Shown one piece after another: positions 9,314 to 17,130 of a stretch of DNA of 33,052 nucleotides (position 1 is its first letter; each line of letters opens with the position of its first letter). The translations under genes were made by a program, and so were the position numbers. The notes below the pieces were generated by a model, which saw only the letters and a program-made list of their open reading frames with translations, was not told the DNA's origin and did no database searches. Origin of the DNA: Acidobacteriota bacterium (GTDB taxonomy: Bacteria > Acidobacteriota > Terriglobia > Bryobacterales > Bryobacteraceae); assembly GCA_003223115.1 (NCBI GenBank), contig QHXW01000075.1, positions 1 to 33,052 on the forward strand, in the 5' to 3' direction.

Positions 9314-10165
9314 ATGCGAATCGGACAAATCAGGCAGGAAGGCCGCACCGTGGCCGCTGTTTTCGAGGACGGCATGGCGCGCCCCATTCCGGGCCACACT
9401 GTGGGTGATTTGATTCGGCGCTCGGAAGTGGAATCCATTTCCCTTGCGCCGCTGGCCGAAAGTCTGGCGAGCCGCCATCCTGAACCCGCCACACCGCTGG
9501 CGCCCATCCACCCGGTCGAAGTCTGGGCTTGTGGCTGTACCTATGAAACCAGCGCCAGCTTTCGCGACGCCGAACACGGCACGCGCGAGGGAATGTACGC
9601 TTACGTCTACCGCAACGCGCGCCCCGAGATTTTTTTCAAGGGAACGGCCCGCGTCTGCGTCGGTCCTGGCCAACCCATCGGATTGCGAGCCGATTCCAAA
9701 TTCCCCGCTCCCGAGCCGGAATTGGCGGTGGTGCTGGGTAGCCGCGGCCGCATTCTCGGGTACACGCTCGCAAACGATGTCTCCGCCTGGGATATCGAGC
9801 GTGAAAATGCGTTGTACCTGCCGCAGTCAAAAATTTTCTCCGCCTGTTGCGCGCTCGGGCCGGTCATCGTGACAGCCGATCAATTGCCTGACCCGTACAA
9901 ACTGGAAATGACCTGCACCATCACGCGCAGCGGATCGCCCATTTTTGAGAGCCGCGTTTCTACTTCCAGGCTGCATCGCAAATTCGAAACGCTGGTGGAA
10001 TTTCTTTTGCGCTCGAACCCCGTGCCCGCGGGGTCAGTTCTCCTGACCGGAACCGGAATTATTGTCACCGAAGAGGCAGCACTGGCTCCAGGCGATGTGG
10101 TTTCCATTCGCATTCCGGAAATCGGCGAGCTCTCCAATCCCGCCGCGGTTGTACACTTACACTAG
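9314..10165 (+). CDS. FAH-family hydrolase/dehydratase, probable 2-keto-3-deoxy-pentonate dehydratase
   Basis: A 283-aa member of the fumarylacetoacetase superfamily. The metal ligands are visible as E134 and E136 in PEPELAVVLG and D155 in TLANDVSAWDIE. The string ENALYLPQSKIFSACCALGP (residues 164-183) matches the ENxLYLPQAK...CALGP pattern of 2-keto-3-deoxy-arabinonate/xylonate dehydratases rather than of fumarylacetoacetase. Such enzymes make 2-oxoglutarate semialdehyde, which the preceding aldehyde dehydrogenase would oxidise. The start is ATG 9314. The stop TAG (10163-10165) is followed at once by a group II intron end in the opposite strand. Confidence 0.9.
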   Translation: MRIGQIRQEGRTVAAVFEDGMARPIPGHTVGDLIRRSEVESISLAPLAESLASRHPEPATPLAPIHPVEVWACGCTYETSASFRDAEHGTREGMYAYVYRNARPEIFFKGTARVCVGPGQPIGLRADSKFPAPEPELAVVLGSRGRILGYTLANDVSAWDIERENALYLPQSKIFSACCALGPVIVTADQLPDPYKLEMTCTITRSGSPIFESRVSTSRLHRKFETLVEFLLRSNPVPAGSVLLTGTGIIVTEEAALAPGDVVSIRIPEIGELSNPAAVVHLH

Positions 10166-10242
10166 GAGCCGAGTCGCCTCGAGGAATTTCACCCCGAGGC
10201 GCTCACAGATTCCGGACGTGAACCTCTCGATTCATCCGGCTC
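10166..10242 (-). ncRNA. Group II intron domains 5 and 6
   Basis: On the minus strand, 10242-10209 reads as a 34-nt domain 5: GAGCC start with the AGC triad, an upper stem TGAATC/GGTTCA closed by a GAGA tetraloop, and a two-base CG bulge on the 3' side before TCCGG. The pairing partners of the triad are A rather than the usual U, which may mark decay. Domain 6 follows: CGCCTCG pairs with CGAGGCG, then an unpaired A at 10174 (the branch point), then CTC pairing with GAG. The 3' splice site would lie about 8 nt further, within a few bases of the FAH stop codon. Confidence 0.6.
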
Positions 10243-10470
10243 GTGCCACCGAATGAAGGCTGCCGCCTTCCGCCCAGACCAGTCGGTTCTTCCCGTTTCC
10301 GGTTGACCTATCGATCCCGACGCCGGTGACCTGCCCCCTTCCACGGGCATTACCCCGCTTCTCCGCTACTACGAACAATCCGCCCCCAGCCCGCGCCTTG
10401 GTACTTTCGACCTCACGGTTCTGCCGCTTGTGTCTTTTCCCTTACCATCGCCAGCCGAGTTCTCAAGTTC
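10166..10470 (-). mobile_element. 3' remnant of a group II intron, no intact reverse transcriptase
   Basis: The minus strand ends in recognisable domains 5 and 6 (separate entry). The 230 nt upstream of them (10243-10470 in plus coordinates) would be domain 4 or rearranged intron. They hold no reverse-transcriptase or maturase motif in any frame I read. No GUGYG-type 5' end is seen where the permease remnant begins near 10473, so the element is truncated or rearranged. The left edge is well supported by the structure; the right edge is a guess set by where permease homology starts. Confidence 0.5.
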
Positions 10471-10472
10471 CG

Positions 10473-10733
10473 TAACGAGAGCCCGGACAACATCGTCGGG
10501 TTGATGGTCCGACAAGGAATGGAGCTCGCGGCGATGGGCATTGTGGGCGGCTTGATCGGCGCAATAGTACTGACTCGCTTGATGGCCAGCCTGCTGTTCG
10601 CCGTCAGCGGAATCGACGCAGTTACATTCAGTGCGGTAGTATAGATTCTGGCGGCCGTAGCGCTCTCGGCCACCGTGATTCCGGCGCGCCGAGCCACCAG
10701 GGTAGATCCGATCGTGGTCCTGCGGGAGAAATA
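10473..10733 (+). pseudogene. C-terminal remnant of an ADOP-type ABC permease
   Basis: In one frame the segment reads SPDNIVGLMVRQGMELAAMG, then a membrane helix (GGLIGAIVLTRLMASLLFAV), SGIDAVTFSAVV, an in-frame TAG, ILAAVALSATVIPARRAT and RVDPIVVLREK with a stop at 10731-10733. This is the last transmembrane part and the conserved PARRATRVDP tail of acidobacterial MacB/FtsX-like permeases. The remaining 700 or so residues are absent and the internal stop shows it is dead. It begins directly after the intron remnant. Confidence 0.8.
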
Positions 10734-10847
10734 GGTCCGGGTAGGATCGACCCATGCGTGCTGCAACATACTAGGCCGAGTGCCGATTGCGGCTGTATGG
10801 GCAGAACCCGTGGATCTGCCAAAAACGGCGGTTCCGCGCCACAAGCG

Positions 10848-10866
10848 GTGGACTAGGCATTCATGC
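10848..10866 (+). repeat. 19-bp repeat, inverted copy at 17702-17720
   Basis: The string gtggactaggcattcatgc is present here and, as its exact reverse complement, at 17702-17720. Both copies are followed on their own strand by a run of T, and both contain the small palindrome GGCAT-TC-ATGCC or most of it. This could be a dispersed repeat or a terminator-like element. The two copies face each other across about 6.8 kb of accessory DNA. Confidence 0.7.
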
Positions 10867-10882
10867 TGGTTTTTTTTCGCGC

Positions 10883-11296
10883 CTACCAGAATCTGTACCA
10901 GGTCTTGGCTCGATTGCCGGCCGTTGCGACGCACTGTTCGACAGGCTCTCCCGCCAGCGCGGCCAATGGATTGGCAACAAAAAGCAGGTGTGCGCAAGTT
11001 TCGCCGTATCGCTCGGACACGTGCCGGTACGCGTCCACGAGCACCACGTTTTCGTGGTAAAGATGGAAGTCGCATCCGCGACGGATCCGCACCGCGCCAC
11101 CCGACGCAGCGACAAGCTGCGAGATTCTCTCGTCCACCACGCCGGAATGGAAGCCATATTCGAGATTCGCGTGCTGTGTGGCCACAATATCGGTGGTGCC
11201 GGATGCCGCGGCCATGTGGACCATGCCTACGGATTCCTCGAGTGACTCGGGTCCGTCGTCGAGGTCAGGCAGAATATGACAGTGAATGTCCACCAC
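10883..11296 (-). pseudogene. CpsB/YwqE-type PHP tyrosine phosphatase with internal deletion
   Basis: A 137-aa reading frame from GTG 11296. The N-terminus matches CpsB/CapC phosphatases of capsule and exopolysaccharide control: MVDIHCHILPDLDDGPESLEES up to RGCDFHLYHEN near residue 83, written here in two parts as DIHCHILPDLDDG and CDFHLYHEN. It then jumps to what is normally the C-terminal end, DAYRHVSERYGE and LFVANPLAALAGEP. About 120 residues of the catalytic core, including the later metal-binding His residues, are gone, yet the frame stays open. The usual ATPH motif reads ATQH. The product would be inactive as a phosphatase. It lies 33 bp after the 67-aa gene. Confidence 0.8.
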
Positions 11297-11329
11297 GGCC
11301 GGTTGTTCAACCAGTGGCGGAAAACGGTG

Positions 11330-11533
11330 TCAAATCTCGGGGTAAAATTCGAAAAAGGCGTCGAGCGACTGCATCAACTGCTTGCGGATTTCTTTTTCAG
11401 TCGCGCCTTCGATGAGATGCAGGGCAACGGAGGCTTTGCGGCCGTTTTTCAGAACGATTGAACCTTCGCCCACGGAATCCAGTTCATCGCCAGGCAACAG
11501 GTGAAGGCCGTAGACCAGCGCCAGCTTGGCCAT
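11330..11533 (-). CDS. Small conserved-looking protein, function unknown
   Basis: A 67-aa soluble protein (MAKLALVYGLHLLPGDELDS at the start). No known domain is recognised. Its ATG overlaps the stop of the preceding DUF948 gene by one base (TGATG), so translation is probably coupled. That overlap, and an acidic-basic helical C-terminus (EKEIRKQLMQSLDAFFEFY), support it as a real gene. It belongs to the minus-strand cluster YtxH - DUF948 - this gene - CpsB remnant. Confidence 0.65.
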   Translation of the reverse strand: MAKLALVYGLHLLPGDELDSVGEGSIVLKNGRKASVALHLIEGATEKEIRKQLMQSLDAFFEFYPEI

Positions 11534-12039
11534 CAGATGAACATCTCTTCGTCTTGCGTGGCGTGATCCACCGATTCACGCCGGCCATGGGCGTAAACCG
11601 AAAGAGCGGCGCGCAGTCCGTTCACCAGGCCATTGACCTCGCGGGCCGGACGTGTGATGGCGGTCTTCATCGTGTGACTCGCGTTCTCGAGTTGCTCCAC
11701 CGTCTGGTCCACTGCCCCATCGATGCGGGCTATTTGGGCACGCGCCCGATCGCCGACTTCTTTGACCACCTCTCCCAGACGGTCCACCTGTTCGCGCACC
11801 GTCTTCACGGTCTCTGAGGCGTTCTCGATGGCCGCGGAGAGTTTCGGACCGTTCTCGTCTACAAAGCGGCGAACTGTGCCGAGAATAGGCGCAGCGGCCT
11901 CGAGCAGTGGCGTTAGCTTTTCCTCCGAGGCCTTCGCTACCCGGTACATTCCATACACAAAGGCCGCCTGCACGATGAAGGCCATGGCTGCCAGTACTAC
12001 GCCGATCACTACGATCCAGCGGAAAGCATCTTCAGACAT
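11533..12039 (-). CDS. DUF948-like membrane-anchored coiled-coil protein
   Basis: A 168-aa protein with one N-terminal membrane helix (about residues 8-31, IVVIGVVLAAMAFIVQAAFV) and a long helical region rich in Ala, Glu and Val (AAIENASETVKTVREQVDRL) expected to form a coiled coil. Pattern and neighbours match DUF948 proteins, which usually lie beside YtxH genes, as here with an 8-bp gap. Function is unknown; general-stress and envelope roles are suggested for the family. It ends in an acidic tail (DEEMFI). Confidence 0.8.
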   Translation of the reverse strand: MSEDAFRWIVVIGVVLAAMAFIVQAAFVYGMYRVAKASEEKLTPLLEAAAPILGTVRRFVDENGPKLSAAIENASETVKTVREQVDRLGEVVKEVGDRARAQIARIDGAVDQTVEQLENASHTMKTAITRPAREVNGLVNGLRAALSVYAHGRRESVDHATQDEEMFI

Positions 12040-12047
12040 AGAAGATC

Positions 12048-12356
12048 TTAGCGGGTCATCTGTCCTTCCGGCGGCATGGGTTGTCCCACGGTCTCGCGAT
12101 AGGCCTGTTTGCCCGCTTCCACTGCTTCCGACAGAGTGTCCTTTTGGCGGCCGATGACTTCTTTGCCGCGCTCAATGATGTCACTTGCGCTATCGCGGAG
12201 TTCTGAGCTGCGCCGCTTCAGGTACTCTTTGCCTTCGTCGGCTTTGTCCTTCAGCAGCCCCCTTGTCTCCGCACCGGATTTTGGAGCGAATAGCAACCCC
12301 ACGCCAATGCCCACCCCAAGTCCCAGAAAGAAGCTGGCCATTCCATCTCGATCCAT
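12048..12356 (-). CDS. YtxH-domain protein
   Basis: A 102-aa protein. ATG 12356 was chosen because ggag precedes it closely and because the sequence then begins just before the family's membrane helix (FFLGLGVGIGVGLLFAPKSG). The motif LLFAPKSGAETR is diagnostic of YtxH. The rest is charged helix (KADEGKEYLKRRSSELRDSA). YtxH proteins are small and often stress-induced, with unknown mechanism. It is first in the minus-strand cluster and divergent from recX, with a 137-bp intergenic region. Confidence 0.9.
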   Translation of the reverse strand: MDRDGMASFFLGLGVGIGVGLLFAPKSGAETRGLLKDKADEGKEYLKRRSSELRDSASDIIERGKEVIGRQKDTLSEAVEAGKQAYRETVGQPMPPEGQMTR

Positions 12357-12493
12357 TTTGGTCTCCGTTCCCGGTTCGGCTTTCGGAAACAAGCACGAAA
12401 AGCCGTCCGCAGTCAGTTTCAGTATACTCCGCAGCGCAGTGCCACGGGTTCGCTGATCACGGCTGCGGTAAACTTCGGTACAGTCAATCAACC

Positions 12494-13048
12494 ATGCGCA
12501 AAAACTCCACGCGAGCGTCGCGGCTGCTGGACTCGGGCGGCCTGTGGGAATTATCGCTCAAGCTGCTGGGAGCGCGAGCCTGCACCATGGGCGAATTGCG
12601 CGCCAAGCTCCGGCTCAAAGCGGCTGCTGCTCAAGATGTCGAAACCACCATTGCGCGGCTAAAAAGTTGCGGATATCTCGACGACCGCCGGTTTGCGGAA
12701 AGCTTCACGGCGGCTCGCCTTGAAAATCAAGGCCTCGGGAAACGCAGAGTCATCCAGGACCTACGGAAGCATCGCATCGCGCCCGCGTTGGCAGAAACCA
12801 CTGTCCAAAAGACGTACGAAACCGTGGACGAAGTCGGCTTGATCGAAAGCTACATCCGCCGAAAATTCCACCGTTCGGGTGTTGGCGCCCTTTTTGCCCA
12901 TGAAAAAGACCTGGCTTCGGCGTACCGCCGGCTGTTGCGCGCCGGTTTTGGCGGCGGAAACATCATCCGGGTGCTGAAACGCTTCGCGGCGAATCCGGAC
13001 CTAGTGGATCAGTTCGAGGAGGAGCCTCAAAATGAGGGCGATGGGTGA
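12494..13048 (+). CDS. recX: Regulatory protein RecX
   Basis: A 184-aa RecX, which binds RecA filaments and restrains recombinase activity. It shows the three-helix repeats of the family: ELSLKLLGARACTMGELRAK (residues 17-36), RLKSCGYLDDRRFAESFTAA with LGKRRVIQDLRKHRI, and the C-terminal LASAYRRLLRAGFGGGNIIR. The start is ATG 12494; open frame continues upstream but is not RecX-like. recA is not nearby. The gene is intact. Confidence 0.92.
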   Translation: MRKNSTRASRLLDSGGLWELSLKLLGARACTMGELRAKLRLKAAAAQDVETTIARLKSCGYLDDRRFAESFTAARLENQGLGKRRVIQDLRKHRIAPALAETTVQKTYETVDEVGLIESYIRRKFHRSGVGALFAHEKDLASAYRRLLRAGFGGGNIIRVLKRFAANPDLVDQFEEEPQNEGDG

Positions 13049-13637
13049 TGCTCGATCACGCCTGACCTTTGCAGTTTGGCGAGCACCATTACTCTTCTAA
13101 CTCTAGCTACTAGCTAGTTCTCCATGTCTTGACGACAGCACGAATCATGAAAATGGGTGCCAGATCGCGATATGCTAACAGAGCTGACGTTAACTTCTCG
13201 GTGGCCCTCTCGAGAGAGGCGTGACTGGAATCTCCAGACTGTCGCTTGCGCCGCTGGTGGGGTACCCGGAGATCCGTTGACGGTCACACTCACCCTGGTA
13301 AGGGAGGGGAGAACTGTGCTTTGTGTACCTGCGCACAGTGCCACTTACGCCCCTGGCCATTAACCCAAGCTCTTCCAACGCTCCGGCATTTTATTTTCGA
13401 GGGAGCCTTCTTAAGTGCGTTGGCAATAGCAGCGGCGAAGGCTTCGGGCTCGGTTTCGCGCTCTGGGGTACCCCGTCCGGTATATTCTCCTTGGAAACCT
13501 GTTCTGTTGTCGTATCAATCACCTCTTTTAAGTGGTGGTATGACACACACATAATTCTGAGAAAACCACGGGCATGAGCGGCACTTCTTTGACGTTACCG
13601 CACGCAAATGAGCGATGGAGAGAGTCCCTCGACCGCT
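13049..13637. other. Stretch without a supported gene
   Basis: About 590 bp between recX and a permease scrap. Short open frames on both strands have no recognisable domain and no ribosome-binding site. The region includes short imperfect repeats of ctag (ctagctactagctag near 13104) and is probably decayed accessory DNA. Confidence 0.5.
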
Positions 13638-13727
13638 GGCCAACGACAGCACCACTACGAAGTTCAGGCCAGGGGTCTTACGCAACATGCGGAGTGCATA
13701 CCGGAGATCTTGCAGCATCGGGTTCAT
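13638..13727 (-). pseudogene. N-terminal scrap of an ADOP-type ABC permease
   Basis: From ATG 13727 the minus strand reads [20 protein letters not shown] and then [10 protein letters not shown], the N-terminal segment and first membrane helix of acidobacterial ADOP permeases. The family would continue LGIGANTAIF, but after 30 residues homology stops (SGRGTLSIA). The rest of the gene is absent here. Confidence 0.75.
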
Positions 13728-13953
13728 GGTGTCTCTTACAGAACGGATATGCGTCCATGGTAGTGCATGTCGCCACCTCGGCGGCACGCCGCGCATCACG
13801 AATCGATCTGATGGTCGCTCTTTCGCGCTAATTTAACTGTCTTCAACTTACTCAGAGACTGCTCCCAAACGTCGCCAAGCATCTAGCCCGTTCCTAATCA
13901 TCGTTGTCCGCATGGCTTGACGGCTATACGCCAATGGCGGATAATCAAAGCAC

Positions 13954-14286
13954 GTGGAGTTGATCGAACTTCCACTTTTTCGAGGCAGATCACGGCTCTG
14001 CTCGGCGATGAAGATTACGGGGCGTTTCAGTCCCGGCTGGCAGCAAATCTAGGTCTCGGCGCTCTCATTAAGGGTGGCGGCGGAATACGGAAGATTCGTG
14101 TGGCGATAGGTTTGCGTGGAAAGCGCGGGGGCGCTCGCGTGATTACTACTGGGCGGTCCGAAAAGATCTGATTCTGCTGCTCTATGCATACCCGAAGAAC
14201 GCGTCGGCTGATCTGACTCCGAGGCAGGTAGCGCAGCTCGGTAGGGTAGCCAAGGAGGAATTCAGGGATGAAGCCGAAAATGTTTG
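13954..14286 (+). pseudogene. HigB/RelE-type toxin with two frameshifts
   Basis: Three frames joined give one toxin of the HigB/RelE superfamily, an mRNA-cleaving ribosome-dependent RNase. VELIELPLF runs to the T-run at 13976-13980. SRQITALLGDEDYGAFQSRL, GGGGIRKIRVAIGLRGKRGG and ARVI run to 14144. YYWAVRKDLILLLYAYPKN and LTPRQVAQLGRVAKEEF run to TGA 14284-14286. Each join needs one extra T, so both changes are single-base losses. The end overlaps the antitoxin start by 19 bp, as is common in toxin-first pairs. The toxin cannot be made as written. Confidence 0.82.
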
Positions 14287-14561
14287 AAGCGCTGCTGGAA
14301 AGCGTGCGCGAAGGCGGAGCCATTCTCCGCGGCCAGAAGAAACCCTCGCGCCGGTTTGAAGTCGGGCCTTCCGGGATACGGGCGATTCGCGAACGGACCA
14401 GCCTCTCACAGTCGGAGTTCGCGCGCTTGATTGGCGTTAGCGTCAAGACCCTACAGAACTGGGAGCAGGACCGGCGCCGTCCAACTGGACCGGCAGCCAC
14501 GCTGTTGAAGATCATCGCGTACGAGCCACGGCTGGCGGTAAGGGCGATTCATCAGACATGA
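14268..14561 (+). CDS. HigA-like antitoxin, XRE-family helix-turn-helix
   Basis: A 97-aa DNA-binding protein. A strong ribosome-binding site (aaggagg) precedes ATG 14268. The helix-turn-helix lies at about residues 42-75 (IRAIRERTSLSQSEFARLIG and VSVKTLQNWEQ), followed by RRRPTGPAATLLKI, which is typical of HigA/NadS-type antitoxins. It would bind the toxin and repress the shared promoter. The frame is intact although the partner toxin is broken. Confidence 0.88.
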   Translation: MKPKMFEALLESVREGGAILRGQKKPSRRFEVGPSGIRAIRERTSLSQSEFARLIGVSVKTLQNWEQDRRRPTGPAATLLKIIAYEPRLAVRAIHQT

Positions 14562-14601
14562 GTCTCGGCTCACCCGGTGTGACGCCTGGGCGGCGCCGAG
14601 G

Positions 14602-16461
14602 TCAGCCGCCTGCGAGGGGCAGCCGGAACGCGACCATTTCTTGCCCGTTGCGAACCAGCAGAATGTCGCCGGCCAGCGCCGGGTGGTTCCAGGTCTTGTC
14701 GTCCATCGCCTTGAACCGCGCGATCTCCGTGAACTGGCCGGTGACAGCGCCGACGAGTGCGACTTCACCCTCCTCCGACAAAACCAATAACAAGTCCTGG
14801 TCACGCAAGAGAATCAGCTGGCCGTGGCCGTAATGTCCGCCCTTCCACTTGCGCTTGCCGTCCTGGAGGTCGATGCAAGAAAGGATGCTGCCGTCGAACC
14901 CGAAGGCATACCCGTTATGAACGACGAAGTCATTGAAGTAAGGCTTCAGCCCGGTCGAAGTCCACACCTCTTGGGCGGTCCATCCGCCTGGAGCGTACGC
15001 CACCGTGAGGCGGCGCGTGCCGGCTCCACCGCCCATGTCGCCAGTAGTGATCAGGAGGCTGCCGTCCGCAGTCACCGCCGGCTGCACGATTGCGGAGCCC
15101 GGCCATGAGTGCTCCCAGAGCACCCTGCCGTCAGATGGCGCGACGCTGGTGGCACCGGGGCCGTTCAACAGCAGGACCTGCGGTACTCCGCCGATAGTCA
15201 CCAGATGCGGCGAACTGTAGCTGACGCCGCCCTCCTTCTTAACCCAGCGTGGAGCACCGGTCGAGAGGTCATAGCCGGCAAGCCGTCCAGAGGCCGCGAC
15301 AATGACACTGTCATCAACTACCAACGGTGAACTCGCGAAGCCCCAACCCGGAACCTTGGCGCCGGTGTCGTCAGCCGCATTGCGCGTCCACACCACGGCA
15401 CCATTACTGGCGTCGAGCGCGTTCAAGATTCCCGTCGCGCCAAACGTATATAGCCGTCCGTCGTGGAGAGTCGGCGTCCCGCGAGGACCGGCGCCGCCAT
15501 TTGATTCCCAGAAGCGGGCGGCGTCGCGGTGCGTCCACACCGGCTTGCCAGTAGTCTCGTCGTAGCAGGCCACGACTTCGAAGTCACCGCGTTGCTCCTG
15601 AGTGTAGAGGCGGCCGTCGCCGACCGCGAAGGATGACCAGCCCGGTCCCACCGGCCGGCGCCATAGTTCGACCGGCGGCGATGCCGCCCAGTCGGTCTTG
15701 ATCCGCACGCCGGTGACGACGCTGTCGCGATGCGGTCCGCGAAATCCGGGCCAGTCGATGTGCGAGCTGGCGTGCATCCGCGCGGCGGTCTTCGGGAATG
15801 CGGGTAGCGGCACGGACGCGGACGTCGTAGCCTCGCCCTGGGATTTTGGCTCTGGAGCCTTTATTGTCGCCGGAACCGGGACCGGCGTTGGGCTCGTTAC
15901 TGGAGCCGTGATCGGTGTTGGGCTCGTTACCGGTTCGCTGCCGGTTCGAGCCAAAAGTTTTTGCTCGGGAGTCTCCGTCCAACGCCAAGCCAACTGCGAA
16001 CGGCCCTCGCCCGTTATCCCATTTGTTCGCAGCAACGCCCAGGCCCCGCAGGCTACGAGGATGGCCGCGACGAGCGCCGCGCGTCGAGCTCCGACGTCGA
16101 GCGAGCGGCTGATCACGGCCCAAACGACCAGCGCGAGGCTCAGGCCCGGGATGACATAGATCCTGAACATCATCCCCATCATTCCCCCCACAATGGACTG
16201 GTGGAGGATCGGTGGAGTTGCGGCTACCGCGACAATGATCAGCACGAGTGCGCCCCAGCGCTCGAAGTGCGAAACGCGGCTGAAGAACGCCCACCACACC
16301 AGGACAGCCAATGCACCCACGAGTCCGCCGAGCATGCCGAAGAACGTGGCCTCCGACGCGACGATCGGTACGCCAAACCAGAGAATCCACTGGAGCACAA
16401 CGGCGACGACGCCGGGCCGCAGCCGGAGCGGCTGCCGTTCGCCTTTCTGTGTGAGGGTCAT
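14602..16461 (-). CDS. Membrane-anchored PQQ-binding-like beta-propeller protein
   Basis: A 619-aa protein. Residues about 20-150 hold several membrane helices (VVAVVLQWILWFGVPIVAS, GLVGALAVLVWWAFF, ALVLIIVAVAATPPIL, LSLALVVWAVISRSL, AALVAAILVACGAWALL). A Pro/Thr/Ser/Val linker with repeats of VTSPTPI and VTSPTPV follows (about 175-215), then a PQQ-like propeller with WPGFRGPHRDSVVTG, YDETTGKPVWTHRD, NALDASNGAVVWTRNA and YDLSTGAPRWVKKEGG blades. The WxxFRGxxRD entry motif is common in acidobacterial and planctomycete PQQ-like proteins. It probably faces the periplasm as a scaffold or dehydrogenase-like protein. No catalytic residues can be assigned. Confidence 0.88.
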   Translation of the reverse strand: MTLTQKGERQPLRLRPGVVAVVLQWILWFGVPIVASEATFFGMLGGLVGALAVLVWWAFFSRVSHFERWGALVLIIVAVAATPPILHQSIVGGMMGMMFRIYVIPGLSLALVVWAVISRSLDVGARRAALVAAILVACGAWALLRTNGITGEGRSQLAWRWTETPEQKLLARTGSEPVTSPTPITAPVTSPTPVPVPATIKAPEPKSQGEATTSASVPLPAFPKTAARMHASSHIDWPGFRGPHRDSVVTGVRIKTDWAASPPVELWRRPVGPGWSSFAVGDGRLYTQEQRGDFEVVACYDETTGKPVWTHRDAARFWESNGGAGPRGTPTLHDGRLYTFGATGILNALDASNGAVVWTRNAADDTGAKVPGWGFASSPLVVDDSVIVAASGRLAGYDLSTGAPRWVKKEGGVSYSSPHLVTIGGVPQVLLLNGPGATSVAPSDGRVLWEHSWPGSAIVQPAVTADGSLLITTGDMGGGAGTRRLTVAYAPGGWTAQEVWTSTGLKPYFNDFVVHNGYAFGFDGSILSCIDLQDGKRKWKGGHYGHGQLILLRDQDLLLVLSEEGEVALVGAVTGQFTEIARFKAMDDKTWNHPALAGDILLVRNGQEMVAFRLPLAGG

Positions 16462-16747
16462 AGTGATAGGATACGTCCTGCACCGGCCCCGATGTTCCCG
16501 CCGATTTCACCTCTGCATCTACGTCCTCGGCCAATAATCACGGCCGGCCTCACGTAAAGTGGCCGCCCGCCGGCAACTCCAGTGTATCGGTCGGCCTTCA
16601 CGCTTCAGGTGGGTCAGGCTTGAGTTAGCAGTCGGAAAGGACAACTCTCACAAGGATGCAAGGTTGCATAGCAACGGAGGAGAAACGCGATTTCCTGCCA
16701 GACGCTGATCGAAAACCCTGGGGCCACTCGCAAACCAAACTGAACCT

Positions 16748-17115
16748 TCACTCATAGCGTAAGGCGTGGATCGGGTCCACGCTGGTAGCCGGCCGCGCGG
16801 GAATCACGCTTGCCAAAGCCGCCGCCGATCCGAGCAGCAGAATCACAATCAAGTAGGTGATCGGGTCGGCTGCGGTCACCGAATACAGGAAACTGGAGAG
16901 CGCGCGAGAAATTGCGAACGCCGCGAATCCTCCCATGATCGCTCCCAGCCCGACTAGGCTCAAGGACTCGCCCACGATCATCCTCAACAGGCTGCTTCGT
17001 CGGGCGCCAGGTTCTCTCTGATGCGCGCCTCAAGGTGGAATCCCAGTTCCTCGTCGGCCTCAGCGTGGAGCCGGTCGCGCCGAAACAGATTCATCAAACG
17101 ACTCGTCCAGGACAT
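16748..17115 (-). pseudogene. ADOP-type ABC permease collapsed to its two ends
   Basis: From ATG 17115 the frame reads MSWTSRLMNLFRRDRLHAEA and DEELGFHLEARIRENLAPDE, the cytoplasmic start of a PadR-linked ADOP permease, and stops at once (TGT TGA). In a shifted frame the C-terminus follows directly: LLRMIVGESLSLVGLGAIMG, two membrane helices, and ASVIPARPATSVDPIHALRYE split as PARPATSVDP and HALRYE. Some 700 middle residues are missing and the join is out of frame. It lies 15 bp after the padR gene, where the full permease would be. Confidence 0.85.
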
Positions 17116-17130
17116 GTCGAAAACCCCTCA

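Noticed and set aside
10780-11415. Long Arg/Pro-rich open frame on the plus strand
   Set aside because: It is a GC-rich shadow of the minus-strand CpsB remnant and the 67-aa gene, with no domain of its own.
13157-13577. Overlapping short plus-strand frames that might be a secreted protein
   Set aside because: No signal peptide or known domain; several frames are equally open, as expected of non-coding GC-rich DNA.
15584-16534. 316-codon open frame on the minus strand overlapping the propeller gene
   Set aside because: It is a shifted-frame shadow; the composition is Arg/Ala/Gly noise and the propeller frame has clear motifs.
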